A stretch of DNA of 64,000 bases from an uncultured Tenacibaculum sp. GTDB taxonomy: Bacteria; Bacteroidota; Bacteroidia; Flavobacteriales; Flavobacteriaceae. The stretch covers positions 1 through 64,000 of the forward strand of contig NZ_CANNBW010000019.1 in assembly GCF_947502995.1 (NCBI RefSeq), written 5' to 3'. Below are positions 34,440 through 43,199 of the stretch, in pieces. Under the pieces are notes generated by a model. It did not search any database and was not told the DNA's origin. It saw only the letters and a program-made list of their open reading frames with translations. Both the position numbers and the translations under genes were made by a program. Each line of letters opens with the position of its first letter. Within the stretch, counting starts at the first letter, position 1.

Positions 34440-37358
34440 TTAATTCAAAATAGCATCTTGGATAACCTTCTGTATTTTAGTTCTTATGTTACTTTTAACT
34501 AATTTTCTATTCCCCATAGTCGGATAAACTCTATTTGATAAAAATACATATAGAATTCCGGTATCTGGATCTGCCCAAGTATAAGTTCCTGTAAAACCAC
34601 TGTGACCAAAACTATTTTCTGAAACACAACCACAAGTTGGCTTTTCTCTTGGATTTATTTGTGGTTTATCAAAACCTAAACCTCTTCTATTTCTTACCTG
34701 AGGATAATATCTTGTATTAAACTTCTCAATAGTTTCTGGTCTAAAATATTTTACTCCTCCATAAGTTCCGCCTTGCAAGTACATTTGCATAATTTTAGCT
34801 ACATCATTTGCATTCGCAAATAAACCAGCATGACCTCCTACTCCACCTTGCATTGCAGCTCCCATATCATGAACATAACCTCTTAATAATTGTTCCCTAT
34901 AATAATCGTCTTTTTCTGTAGGAACTACTTCTTTCCAATTAAATTTTTCAAGAGGTAAATATGAAGTTCTATTTAAACCTAAAGACGCATAAAACTCATC
35001 TTCTACGACTTTATCTAAACGTTTTTTATACTTTCTTTCAACAACCTCTTTAAGTATATAATATCCTAAATCGCTATACTTATATCCTACTCTTTCTCTT
35101 AAATCAGAATCTTTTATTCTGGTGTAAATAGAATCCTTGTAATCTTTATTTAAATATAAATCTTTAGCTACTTTTATCGGAAACTGCTTCGATTTTTTAG
35201 TTCTATAATATTCTTTTGATACTTTACCTGTGATAGAATCAATTGTTCTTGTATAAAATGGAATCCACGATTTTAATCGAGCATAATGCGATAAGATTTG
35301 TTTGATATTTAAATGCTCTTTATTACTGTCTTTATAAGTTGGAAGTAAATCAACTAAATCAGAGTGAAGTGATAATTTTCTATCTTCTTCTAATTTCATT
35401 ACAGCTGGTAAAGTAGATAAAATTTTAGTTAAAGACGCTAAATCGTAAACATCAGATTTTTTTACTTTTCTTCGTTTAGCATCAGTTTGATAACCAAAAG
35501 TTTTATGATAAATTACTTTTCCGTGTCTCGCAATTAAAACCTGACCTCCTGGAGCCATTTTTTGCTGTAAAATTGTATCAATATAACGATCTACATATTT
35601 TAATGAATCTCTTGATAAATTTACAGCTTCTGGTATGGTATATTCAAAGCGATTTAATGGAGATATAATCATTCCATTTCCTGCTAGAAATTCATTTCTA
35701 ATACTTATCGGAAGTCTACCTGAAATCTCAAAAGCTCCAAAAATTGCTTGAGCAGAAAGCTCTTGTGCTAACTTACTATTTTGATAAGAAACAATAATAT
35801 TATCAATATTCGTAAATGTTTTTACTTGTAATAAGCTATAAGGATTTGCAAAAACATCAAGTATAACACGTTTGTTTCTTGATATTTCTTGCAACCAAAC
35901 TAAATCTTGATTAGAGAACTTATAAGATTTCCAAGGATTTTTATTCGATTTATGAAAACCTACAATTACTAAATTATAATCTTCTAATTTTTTAGTCAGT
36001 TTATCTAAATGCTTTGCTGAAATCACATCTACTTTAGCATAATTCTGAAGCATTTTTACAAAATCATCTCCTTTATCGTCTCCTAAAGCAACATAAGCTA
36101 TATTTTTTAACTCTAACTTTTTTATTGGTAATGTTTCTCTTGTATTTTTTAGAACAGTTAATGATTTTTTAATTAAATCTCGATGCAATAATTCATCTTT
36201 AGCTGTATTTAAATCCACAAGTAAACTGTCCGTTTTAATTGCATCAAACTTCTGTAAACCAACTAAATATTTTGCTTTTAAAATTTTTCTTACCGACTTA
36301 TTAATTCTTTCTTCATCTAATTCACCTTTCTCTAAAGCTTTTTTAAATGCTTTTACCGTATTCGGAATATCTTGAGGAATCAATAAAATATCATTTCCTG
36401 CTAAGAAAGTAGCCAAGTTAATTTCAGCAGCTGTGGCATAATTTGCTGCTCCTTTCATATTTAATCCGTCAGTTAAAACTAAACCTTGGAAACCTAGTTT
36501 ATCTTGTAATAAATCTGTAACTACATTTTTAGATAATGAAGACGGTAGATTTGTATTCGACTCTAAAGAAGGAATACTTAAATGCGCTGTCATTACACTT
36601 GCTACACCCGCATCAAACTGTCTTTTAAATGGATATAATTCAATAGAGTCTAATCGTTGTAATGTAAAATTTATTGATGGTAATGTTAAATGTGAATCAG
36701 TAGCTGTATCTCCATGTCCAGGAAAATGTTTAGCATTTGCTAAAACACCAACACTTTGCATTCCTTTTGTAAACGCTACAGATTTTTCTGCTACATTTTC
36801 TTTCTTTTCACCAAATGAACGATTTCCAATAATTGGATTGTCTGGGTTTGTATTAATATCTACAACCGGAGCAAAATTGATATGAATTCCTACTCGTTTA
36901 CATTGTTCCCCTATTCTTTCTCCTAACTTTTCAATTAACTTATTATCACGAATGGCTCCTAAAGTCATATTCCAAGGAAAACGATATGTGTTTTTTAAGC
37001 GCATATCTAATCCCCATTCTCCATCGAAACCAATTAATAACGGAACTTTTTTTGTTAAACTTTGATACGTATTAGTGAGCGCTACTTGTTTTTCTGGTGT
37101 TCCTTTCATGAAAATTAAATTTCCAACATGATATTTTGTGATCAAATCAGAAATAAATTTTTCGTGTTTAGCATCTTTATTAGAATATGCTTGTACCATA
37201 AACAACTGTCCTATTTTTTCTTCTATAGACATTGAATCAATAATACTATCTACCCATTCTTGTTGTAAAATGTACTGTTTTGCTCGTAACGGATCTAACT
37301 GCTGAGCATTAATAACACTGGTAAAAATTATAGCTAATAATAGTATCTTTTTCTTCAT
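34440..37358 (-). CDS. GH3 beta-N-acetylhexosaminidase-like / serine hydrolase (beta-lactamase fold) fusion
   Basis: 972 residues with signal peptide (KKKILLLAIIFTSVINA). Residues about 35-370 are a NagZ-type GH3 domain: KHFPGHGDTATDSH (210-223) with the His of DSH, and LTDGLNMKG with nucleophile D297. A middle GH3 C-terminal-like region follows (about 400-560). Residues about 590-970 are a class C beta-lactamase/esterase-fold domain: SLTK (about 643-646) as SxxK, YSD in KYSDLGYYIL as the YxN variant, and HSGFTG as the third box. The fusion is known in Bacteroidota and suggests combined cutting of peptidoglycan sugars and peptides in the periplasm; substrate is inference. Confidence 0.9.
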   Translation of the reverse strand: MKKKILLLAIIFTSVINAQQLDPLRAKQYILQQEWVDSIIDSMSIEEKIGQLFMVQAYSNKDAKHEKFISDLITKYHVGNLIFMKGTPEKQVALTNTYQSLTKKVPLLIGFDGEWGLDMRLKNTYRFPWNMTLGAIRDNKLIEKLGERIGEQCKRVGIHINFAPVVDINTNPDNPIIGNRSFGEKKENVAEKSVAFTKGMQSVGVLANAKHFPGHGDTATDSHLTLPSINFTLQRLDSIELYPFKRQFDAGVASVMTAHLSIPSLESNTNLPSSLSKNVVTDLLQDKLGFQGLVLTDGLNMKGAANYATAAEINLATFLAGNDILLIPQDIPNTVKAFKKALEKGELDEERINKSVRKILKAKYLVGLQKFDAIKTDSLLVDLNTAKDELLHRDLIKKSLTVLKNTRETLPIKKLELKNIAYVALGDDKGDDFVKMLQNYAKVDVISAKHLDKLTKKLEDYNLVIVGFHKSNKNPWKSYKFSNQDLVWLQEISRNKRVILDVFANPYSLLQVKTFTNIDNIIVSYQNSKLAQELSAQAIFGAFEISGRLPISIRNEFLAGNGMIISPLNRFEYTIPEAVNLSRDSLKYVDRYIDTILQQKMAPGGQVLIARHGKVIYHKTFGYQTDAKRRKVKKSDVYDLASLTKILSTLPAVMKLEEDRKLSLHSDLVDLLPTYKDSNKEHLNIKQILSHYARLKSWIPFYTRTIDSITGKVSKEYYRTKKSKQFPIKVAKDLYLNKDYKDSIYTRIKDSDLRERVGYKYSDLGYYILKEVVERKYKKRLDKVVEDEFYASLGLNRTSYLPLEKFNWKEVVPTEKDDYYREQLLRGYVHDMGAAMQGGVGGHAGLFANANDVAKIMQMYLQGGTYGGVKYFRPETIEKFNTRYYPQVRNRRGLGFDKPQINPREKPTCGCVSENSFGHSGFTGTYTWADPDTGILYVFLSNRVYPTMGNRKLVKSNIRTKIQKVIQDAILN

Positions 37359-37440
37359 ATAAATCGTTCACACGTTAATTTAACGAGCTTTAAAATTTCA
37401 TTATTTAAAACGTCGGGGATTACTTTACTTTAAACAATTC

Positions 37441-37926
37441 TTATACCAAAAATCGGCTATGCCAGCTTTTGTCTGCTGTAACTTCCCATTTGGTTTCAAA
37501 ATCTTCTTTAGTGTTTACCATATTATTAAAAACAACTGTAGCAGCAGTTATTTTCTGTTGTTTAGCAAACTCTTGAAAATCTGAAAGTTTTACAACATTG
37601 ATATTATCGTTGTCTTTAAATGAAATGTTCATTTTATCCATTAAATCTACATTGAACTCTTCTTCTATAGATTTAACAAAACGTACAGAAGCATCAATAG
37701 AGCAACCAGAAGCTGAATTAAAGTTTTCATCTATTGCCAATACTATAAACTGATTGTATTTAATAGCAAAAGATCCTTTTAAATCTTCACCATGTCTGGT
37801 CCATTGATCAATAAATAACAAAGCTCTTGCAGAAATTACTTCTATTTCTTCTTGAGTGAATGTTCTATCAGCTTGATATACCCAAACTCTTGCAGAGTTG
37901 GGTAATTCGTTATAAGGTATGTACAT
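37441..37926 (-). CDS. Conserved Flavobacteriia protein of unknown function
   Basis: 161 residues, soluble, no signal peptide. The sequence (YIPYNELPNSARVWVYQADR, FIDQWTRHGEDLKGSF, FVVLAIDE-like segment and SGCSIDASVRFVKSIEE) is a conserved Flavobacteriia family often labelled ABC transporter ATPase in databases. No Walker A, Walker B or signature motif is present, so that label is not supported. The gene begins two bases after the stop of the exonuclease gene, so a shared transcript is likely. Confidence 0.6.
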   Translation of the reverse strand: MYIPYNELPNSARVWVYQADRTFTQEEIEVISARALLFIDQWTRHGEDLKGSFAIKYNQFIVLAIDENFNSASGCSIDASVRFVKSIEEEFNVDLMDKMNISFKDNDNINVVKLSDFQEFAKQQKITAATVVFNNMVNTKEDFETKWEVTADKSWHSRFLV

Positions 37927-37928
37927 TG

Positions 37929-38759
37929 TTATCTTAAATTAAATTTTTGTTGTAACGCTTTTAATTTTTCTTCATCTGTCATTTCAGGCGTTTTAGGCGA
38001 ACTCATTCGTTCTTTTATTTGGCGTAATACTTTTTTAGTATATAATGGAAAGTCTGCTTGTTGAATCCATGAATTGTATCCTGGATTTTCTTTTAAAACA
38101 TCTTCTACTTTTCTTCCTTTATATTTTCCAAAAGAAAATATCTCATCTTCATCTTCATCAAATAGTATGAATCCTGCAAAATCTGCTCGTTTTGTATGTG
38201 AAGAAAATTCACTTAACGCTTCTACTGAATTCTCTATATCTTCATATTTATCTAATTGTGCTTTTAAGATTTCATAAGTTGCTAATGTATCTGCTTCAGC
38301 AGAGTGTGCATCTTCTAAATCTTTTCCACAGTAAAATTTATAACCTGCACTTAATGTTCGTTGTTCTTTTTTATGGAAAATTACTTGTACATCAATGGCT
38401 TTTCTTTCTTCCATATCAAAATCGATTCCAACTCTTAGTAATTCTTCAGCTAAAAGCGGAATATCAAATCTATTTGAATTAAATCCTGCAAGATCTGAAT
38501 CGAATATCATCTCGTTTATTTTAGATGCTAATTCTTTAAATGTTGGTTCTGTAACAACTTTTTCATTTGTAATTCCATGAACATCTATAGCTTGTTGTGG
38601 TATTTCTATTTCAGGGTTTATCAACCAAGTTTTACTTTCTTGTGTTCCGTTAGGGAATATTTTTAGTATAGAAATTTCTACAATTCTATCAGTGGCTATA
38701 TTAATTCCAGTTGTTTCTAAATCGAAAAAAACGATAGGTTTTTTCAGGTTTAACTCCAT
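37929..38759 (-). CDS. DnaQ-like 3'-5' exonuclease
   Basis: 276 residues. Exonuclease motifs of the DEDD group: IVFFDLETTGINIATDRIVEI (Exo I, D and E), AGFNSNRFDIPLLAEEL (Exo II) and HSAEADTLATYEIL (Exo III, HxxxxD type, so DEDDh). A C-terminal segment (FSFGKYKGRKVEDVLKENPGYNSWIQ) resembles the DUF3820-like region found after exonuclease domains in Bacteroidota. It degrades DNA or RNA 3' ends; whether it proofreads or acts in repair cannot be decided. Confidence 0.88.
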   Translation of the reverse strand: MELNLKKPIVFFDLETTGINIATDRIVEISILKIFPNGTQESKTWLINPEIEIPQQAIDVHGITNEKVVTEPTFKELASKINEMIFDSDLAGFNSNRFDIPLLAEELLRVGIDFDMEERKAIDVQVIFHKKEQRTLSAGYKFYCGKDLEDAHSAEADTLATYEILKAQLDKYEDIENSVEALSEFSSHTKRADFAGFILFDEDEDEIFSFGKYKGRKVEDVLKENPGYNSWIQQADFPLYTKKVLRQIKERMSSPKTPEMTDEEKLKALQQKFNLR

Positions 38760-38829
38760 ATAGTTATTAAAAAATTTTAATGGTAGTATTTATTATTTAA
38801 AATGTACAAAGATGTCAATAATAACGCTA

Positions 38830-39690
38830 TTATTCGTTATTTAGTTCTTCTTTAAACTCGTTAATTTTATCTAAAAGTTTTTTATCTAAAGTAGGCTCTT
38901 TAAAATTACACTTTTCAAAGGCTTCTAAAATAGTTTGTGCTACAATAAAACGAGCTGTTGGTTTATCATCTGCAGGTATTACATACCAAGGCGCATGATC
39001 TGTTGATGTTCTGTTTATAGCATCTTCATAACAAAACTGATATTCGTTCCAAAGTTTTCTTTCTTTTAAATCTCCTGTTGAAAACTTCCAATTTTTCTCA
39101 GGAATATTTAAACGACGTAATAACCTATTCTTTTGTTCTTCTTTAGATAGATGTAAGAAGAACTTTAAAATAATAGTTCCGTTGGCAGCTATATGTTTTT
39201 CAAATTGATTGATACGATCCATTCTATCATGATAGAATTCATCATTTAAGTCTTCCAAACTTTTTACTGAAGGAATATTTTCTGAAAACACATATTCTGG
39301 ATGTACTCTTGTAACTAGTACATTTTCGTAATGCGTTCTATTAAAAACACCAACTTTACCTTTAGCTGGTAGTGCAATATAATGTCTCCATAAAAAATCA
39401 TGTTTTAATTCTAATTCTGTAGGAACTTTAAAACTATGTACTTCTACACCTCTAACATTAAATTGTTTAAACACTTCTCTTACCAAGCTGTCTTTACCTG
39501 CAGTATCCATACCTTGTAAACAAATTAAGGCACTGTATTTACCTTCTGCATACATTGTATTTTGTAAATCGGCTATCTTCTTTCGTACTTTTTTTAATTT
39601 TTTCTCAGCATCTTCAATATACTCTAAAGTTTTCTTCTTCTTTAATTTTACTTCTCCATTAACTTTATATTTCTCTATATTCATCTTCAT
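38830..39690 (-). CDS. Polyphosphate kinase 2 family protein, class III-like
   Basis: 286 residues. The P-loop is QGMDTAGKDSLVREVF and the lid VFNRTHYENVLVTRVHP, unlike the GRDAAGKGG/RSWYNR pattern of the tandem copies at 6740-8407. This form resembles class III PPK2, able in some species to phosphorylate both nucleoside mono- and diphosphates with polyphosphate; activity here is inferred. The N-terminal 60 residues are Lys-rich and helical. A second ATG at 39684 is equally possible. Monocistronic. Confidence 0.88.
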   Translation of the reverse strand: MKMNIEKYKVNGEVKLKKKKTLEYIEDAEKKLKKVRKKIADLQNTMYAEGKYSALICLQGMDTAGKDSLVREVFKQFNVRGVEVHSFKVPTELELKHDFLWRHYIALPAKGKVGVFNRTHYENVLVTRVHPEYVFSENIPSVKSLEDLNDEFYHDRMDRINQFEKHIAANGTIILKFFLHLSKEEQKNRLLRRLNIPEKNWKFSTGDLKERKLWNEYQFCYEDAINRTSTDHAPWYVIPADDKPTARFIVAQTILEAFEKCNFKEPTLDKKLLDKINEFKEELNNE

Positions 39691-39795
39691 TCTATTATTG
39701 ATTTTATAAATGTAAAAAAAATATAGTAGGTCTTAAAGCGATATTGTAAGTCTTTTGTTAAAAAAACTACTAATTTGGAAATTAAATTATTCTTT

Positions 39796-40518
39796 ATGCA
39801 TTATCGATTCATTTTTATCTTTTTGATTTCTTTTTTTAGTTTAAATGCACAGGAAAAACCTGTAGTTGTTTTAGAATTGTTTACATCACAAGGATGCTCT
39901 AGCTGTCCGCCTGCAGATCGGCTTCTAGAAGAAATTAAAAACAACAATGATAGTGATAGGGTAATACCTGTAGCTTACCATGTTGATTATTGGGATTATA
40001 TTGGTTGGAAAGATCCTTTTGCTTCTAAAGATTATACTAACAAACAACGAGATTATGCTGAGAAATTTTTAAGTAGTTCTATTTACACACCTCAATTAGT
40101 TATAAATGGTGACGAACATTTTGTTGGTTCTGATAAAGTGAGAATAGAAAGAAGAATTAAACAAATTCTACACAGAGGATCTAATTCTAACACTATAGAA
40201 ATAACAGACCTAAAAATTAAAGACAAAAAAGTAGATTTTTCTTACAAAGTGGATGGAAAAACCAAGAAGCGTAATATTTATTTTCTATTAACCATTGATA
40301 AACGTGTTACACCTGTAAAAAGAGGAGAAAACAGAAATAGAACTTTAACAAATACTAATATTGTTATTCTAGAAAAAATAGTTTCTCTAATTGAAAAAGA
40401 AGGGAAAATGACACTTTCTATCCCCGATATTATTGAACCAAAAGACGAAATAAAATTAATTGCAATAACTAAAGACAAAGACTTATTAGTTACTTCTGGT
40501 ATTCAAATAAAACTTTAA
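39796..40518 (+). CDS. DUF1223 thioredoxin-like exported protein
   Basis: 240 residues from ATG 39796 with signal peptide MHYRFIFIFLISFFSLNAQ; an in-frame TTG at 39775 would add a poor leader. VVVLELFTSQGCSSCPPADRLL holds a CxxC redox motif, and YHVDYWDYIGWKDPFAS and SIYTPQLVINGDEHFVGSD are DUF1223 signatures. The fold is thioredoxin-like; a periplasmic disulfide role is possible but not established. Confidence 0.85.
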   Translation: MHYRFIFIFLISFFSLNAQEKPVVVLELFTSQGCSSCPPADRLLEEIKNNNDSDRVIPVAYHVDYWDYIGWKDPFASKDYTNKQRDYAEKFLSSSIYTPQLVINGDEHFVGSDKVRIERRIKQILHRGSNSNTIEITDLKIKDKKVDFSYKVDGKTKKRNIYFLLTIDKRVTPVKRGENRNRTLTNTNIVILEKIVSLIEKEGKMTLSIPDIIEPKDEIKLIAITKDKDLLVTSGIQIKL

Positions 40519-40642
40519 CAAAAAGATTTTTAAAACTCCTTTATTTTTCAATTGTTTTTTTCTTGAGTATCATCAGAATTAGCAATCAATCTAAAAAAAT
40601 AAATACTTGTATTCTGAGTAAATTTCCTGAAAAATTATTACA

Positions 40643-41152
40643 ATGAATACAACAGTAATTATTAAAGCGAGTTCCAAAAAAAATGGAAACACCAAAAAAA
40701 TAATAGAGTTATTAAACGAAGATTCGAATTTTGATATTATTGATTTATTAGATTATAATATTGGACATTTTGATTACGATTTCAAAAATGCAAATGATGA
40801 TTTTCTTCCATTGCTGCAAAAAATTACAGAAAAATATGACACCATCATTTTTGCTACTCCAGTATACTGGTACACTATGAGCGGAATTTTAAAAGTATTT
40901 TTCGATAGATTATCTGATCTATTGCATTATCAAAAAGACTTGGGAAGAAAACTAAGAGGCAAAAATATGGCTATGGTTAGTAATTCTGGGGAAAATGATA
41001 GAAGACAAGGTTTTGAAATGCCTTTTATAGAAAGTGCTAAATATTTAGGAATGAATTACCTTGGAGATATACATGTTTGGTTTTCAAAAGATGGAAGTAA
41101 AATTGATAATGTAGCTGAAAATCAAATAAAAAAGTTCAAAAAAACTTTATAA
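40643..41152 (+). CDS. NAD(P)H-dependent FMN reductase / flavodoxin-like oxidoreductase
   Basis: 169 residues. VIIKASSKKNGNTKKI is a flavodoxin-type phosphate-binding loop, TIIFATPVYWYTMSGILKVFFDRL is the second FMN-contact region of the NADPH-dependent FMN reductase family, and MAMVSNSGEND follows. It stands just upstream of the arsenic operon on the same strand, 61 bp from arsR, with the arsR promoter in between; ArsH-like reductases in ars loci belong to this superfamily, but the link is only positional. Confidence 0.75.
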   Translation: MNTTVIIKASSKKNGNTKKIIELLNEDSNFDIIDLLDYNIGHFDYDFKNANDDFLPLLQKITEKYDTIIFATPVYWYTMSGILKVFFDRLSDLLHYQKDLGRKLRGKNMAMVSNSGENDRRQGFEMPFIESAKYLGMNYLGDIHVWFSKDGSKIDNVAENQIKKFKKTL

Positions 41153-41176
41153 ATCTATTTTTTTCTTTTTTCTTAC

Positions 41177-41207
41177 TTTGTTTTATCGTAATATTGCAAT
41201 ATACAAT
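41177..41207 (+). promoter_or_regulatory. Promoter/operator of the arsenic operon
   Basis: TTTG (41177-41180) and TATACAAT (41200-41207) are 19 nt apart, a partial match to the Bacteroidota promoter. ATCGTAATATTGCAAT (41185-41200) fills the spacer, where a bound repressor would block polymerase. A near copy lies at 41565-41580. Confidence 0.5.
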
Positions 41208-41213
41208 TAACAC

Positions 41214-41546
41214 ATGGGATTAACTAAATCTGAAATATTTTCCAAAAATCAAAATGACATAGCTCAAATAGCTAAAGTATTAGGACATCCTGCTAGAATA
41301 GCGATTTTAGAACACATATCTAAAGTAAAAACCTGTATTTGCGGTGATTTAGTAAATGAAATTGGTTTAGCACAACCTACTATATCGCAACATTTAAAAG
41401 AATTAAAAAGTATTGGAATCTTAAAAGGAAATATAGAAGGAACAAGTATTTGTTATTGTATCAATACTGAAAAATGGGAAGAAATCAGAACTATTTTAAA
41501 TCAATTTTTAAATATATTCTCTAACCCCAACAACAATTGTTGTTAA
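41214..41546 (+). CDS. arsR: ArsR family metalloregulator (arsenic type)
   Basis: 110 residues. A winged helix (HPARIAILEHIS; AQPTISQHLKELKSIGIL) with the CxC pair in KTCICGDLVNEIG, the position where As(III)-responsive ArsR repressors hold their metalloid-binding cysteines (ELCVCD type). The C-terminus adds an extra cysteine pair, NPNNNCC. Autoregulation is expected through the operator in its promoter. The following arsC, with its own operator copy, starts 33 bp after the stop. Confidence 0.9.
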   Translation: MGLTKSEIFSKNQNDIAQIAKVLGHPARIAILEHISKVKTCICGDLVNEIGLAQPTISQHLKELKSIGILKGNIEGTSICYCINTEKWEEIRTILNQFLNIFSNPNNNCC

Positions 41547-41564
41547 AAAATTTTGAATACATCA

Positions 41565-41580
41565 ATCGTAATATTACAAT
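41565..41580 (+). promoter_or_regulatory. Second ArsR-operator-like site before arsC
   Basis: ATCGTAATATTACAAT matches the arsR operator at 15 of 16 positions and runs into the arsC start codon (ATG at 41579). A TTTG lies upstream (41552-41555), so this could be a second repressed promoter or a roadblock within the operon. Confidence 0.5.
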
Positions 41581-42187
41581 GAATGCGAATTTAATTAAAA
41601 CAATAGAAAAAATTTCTTCTCTAGAAATCACCAATGGAAGAAAAGAAAAATTAAAGCCATTAATAGCTTACATTAGAGAAAAAAGAACTCAAAAAGAAGA
41701 TATACGCATTAACTTTATTTGCACTCACAATTCAAGAAGAAGTCATTTAGGTCAAATATGGATGCAAACTTTAGCGAATCATTTTAATTTCAAAAATATA
41801 AAAACCTATTCTGGTGGCACAGAAGCTACAGCTTTAGCAAATCCAATTGCTGAAACATTAAAAAACCAAGGTTTTGAAATAAATATTATTAGTGAAAATA
41901 CAAATCCCATTTACGCAATTAAGTATGATGAAGTTTCTCATCCTATTATTGGTTTTTCTAAACGTTATAACGATTCCTTTAACCCAAGTTCAAAGTTTGC
42001 TGCAGTGATGACTTGCTCGCAAGCTGATGAAGAATGTCCATTCGTAGCTGGTACAGATAAAAGAATTACTATCACTTATGAAGATCCAAAAATTTCTGAC
42101 AACACTGATAAACAAGCTCAAACATACTTAGAAAGAAGTAATCAAATTGCCTCTGAAATGTATTTTGTTTTATCTCAATTAAATTAA
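41579..42187 (+). CDS. arsC: Thioredoxin-type arsenate reductase (LMW phosphatase fold)
   Basis: 202 residues from ATG 41579; a longer frame from 41537 overlaps arsR and lacks homology. The P-loop is FICTHNSRRSHLGQ (CX5R nucleophile), and TCSQADEECPF supplies two more cysteines as the redox relay known from S. aureus ArsC. Such enzymes reduce arsenate to arsenite with thioredoxin. Paralogue of the protein at 6081-6716. It lies between arsR and a DUF6428 gene. No arsenite pump gene (arsB/acr3) is visible here. Confidence 0.85.
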   Translation: MNANLIKTIEKISSLEITNGRKEKLKPLIAYIREKRTQKEDIRINFICTHNSRRSHLGQIWMQTLANHFNFKNIKTYSGGTEATALANPIAETLKNQGFEINIISENTNPIYAIKYDEVSHPIIGFSKRYNDSFNPSSKFAAVMTCSQADEECPFVAGTDKRITITYEDPKISDNTDKQAQTYLERSNQIASEMYFVLSQLN

Positions 42188-42193
42188 ACGATT

Positions 42194-42667
42194 ATGAAAC
42201 TTACTGAAATAAAAAAACACTTAAAAGAATTAAACACTATAGCTTTTCAATTACCAGATGGAAATTTGGTTCCTGAACATTTTCATGTAACAGAAGTTGG
42301 AAAAGTTACCAAGCATTTTATTGATTGTGGAGGAGTTCTTCGTAAAGAAGAAAAAATAAATTTTCAATTATGGAATGCTAATGATTATAACCATAGATTA
42401 CATCCTGAAAAATTAATCAACATTATAGAATTATCTGAAAAAACTTTAAACCTTAAGGATGTAGAAATAGAAGTTGAATATCAAGGAACAACTATCGGTA
42501 AATATGATTTAAATTTCGATGGAAAAAATTTCCTTCTAGTAAATACAGCTACAGCTTGTTTGGCCGAAGACCAATGCGGAATTCCACCAAAACAAAAATC
42601 TAAGTTAAAACTATCAGAAATTCAAAGTCAAGGTTTTAGTTGTGATCCAAATTCTGGTTGTTGCTAA
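42194..42667 (+). CDS. DUF6428 family protein of the arsenic operon
   Basis: 157 residues, soluble. IKKHLKELNTIAFQLPDGNLVPEHFHVTEVG, then FQLWNANDYNHRLHPEKLI, match DUF6428, which recurs beside arsR/arsC in Flavobacteriia but has no assigned function. The C-terminus is cysteine-rich (TACLAEDQCGIPP and SCDPNSGCC), with five or six cysteines able to bind As(III). It starts seven bases after arsC, so is translated from the same transcript. A role as arsenite carrier or chaperone is inference. Confidence 0.7.
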   Translation: MKLTEIKKHLKELNTIAFQLPDGNLVPEHFHVTEVGKVTKHFIDCGGVLRKEEKINFQLWNANDYNHRLHPEKLINIIELSEKTLNLKDVEIEVEYQGTTIGKYDLNFDGKNFLLVNTATACLAEDQCGIPPKQKSKLKLSEIQSQGFSCDPNSGCC

Positions 42668-42671
42668 AACC

Positions 42672-42702
42672 AAAAACTGAGCAATAAGCTCAGTTTTTTT
42701 TA
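42672..42702 (+). terminator. Terminator of the arsenic operon
   Basis: AAAACTGAGC and GCTCAGTTTT pair across AATAA and are followed by further T, directly after the DUF6428 stop. Confidence 0.85.
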
Positions 42703-42789
42703 TCTAATTATCATACTATCAATCTTAAAAGCACGTTTAATTTTAAAAATATTATATTCGCGGAATATAACCCCAAAACATACCGATTA

Positions 42790-43146
42790 ATGAAATTATT
42801 AAAAAGTTTTTACTCCTTTTTCTTAATTTTAATTTTGACTTTTAACTTCACTTCTTGTTCTGACTGTAAGAACGAAAACCCTAGAGCCCGTATTACAAAC
42901 ATGGGAACAGAAGAAGTAAGTGTACAAATTAAGACTACAGGAGGTAATACAGAAAACTTAAATAATGTAGAACCTGGTAAATCTTCAGAATTTAGAAGCT
43001 ACGATTCAGGAACAATTACATTTACTATAGTCGTGAAAGATGACATAGAACTTGTTGAAATTGTTGAAATGGATTTTTGTTCAGAATATGAAATCATTGT
43101 TAATGAAGACAATGCTATCATAACAATTTCTACCGGAATCGAATAA
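42790..43146 (+). CDS. Small lipoprotein of unknown function
   Basis: 118 residues with a lipoprotein signal (KLLKSFYSFFLILILTFNFTSC, anchored cysteine near 23). The remaining 95 residues look like one beta-sandwich (VSVQIKTTGGN, FTIVVKDDIELVEIV) with three more cysteines. Not recognised. TATATTCG (42753-42760), one mismatch from the -7 consensus, precedes it, and a terminator follows. Confidence 0.65.
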   Translation: MKLLKSFYSFFLILILTFNFTSCSDCKNENPRARITNMGTEEVSVQIKTTGGNTENLNNVEPGKSSEFRSYDSGTITFTIVVKDDIELVEIVEMDFCSEYEIIVNEDNAIITISTGIE

Positions 43147-43167
43147 ATAAGTTAAAAACAAATAAAA

Positions 43168-43199
43168 AAATCCCAAGTACAATACTTGGGATTTTTTTA
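43168..43199. terminator. Bidirectional terminator between lipoprotein and NADH dehydrogenase genes
   Basis: AAATCCCAAGTA and TACTTGGGATTT pair across CAA; A runs on the left and T runs on the right allow termination of both convergent genes. Confidence 0.85.

Noticed and set aside
37441..37926. ABC transporter ATPase
   Set aside because: This label is common for the family, but no Walker A, Walker B or signature motif is present.
41537..41578. Upstream extension of arsC overlapping arsR
   Set aside because: The added residues overlap the arsR 3' end and lack the usual family start; the ATG at 41579 is better.
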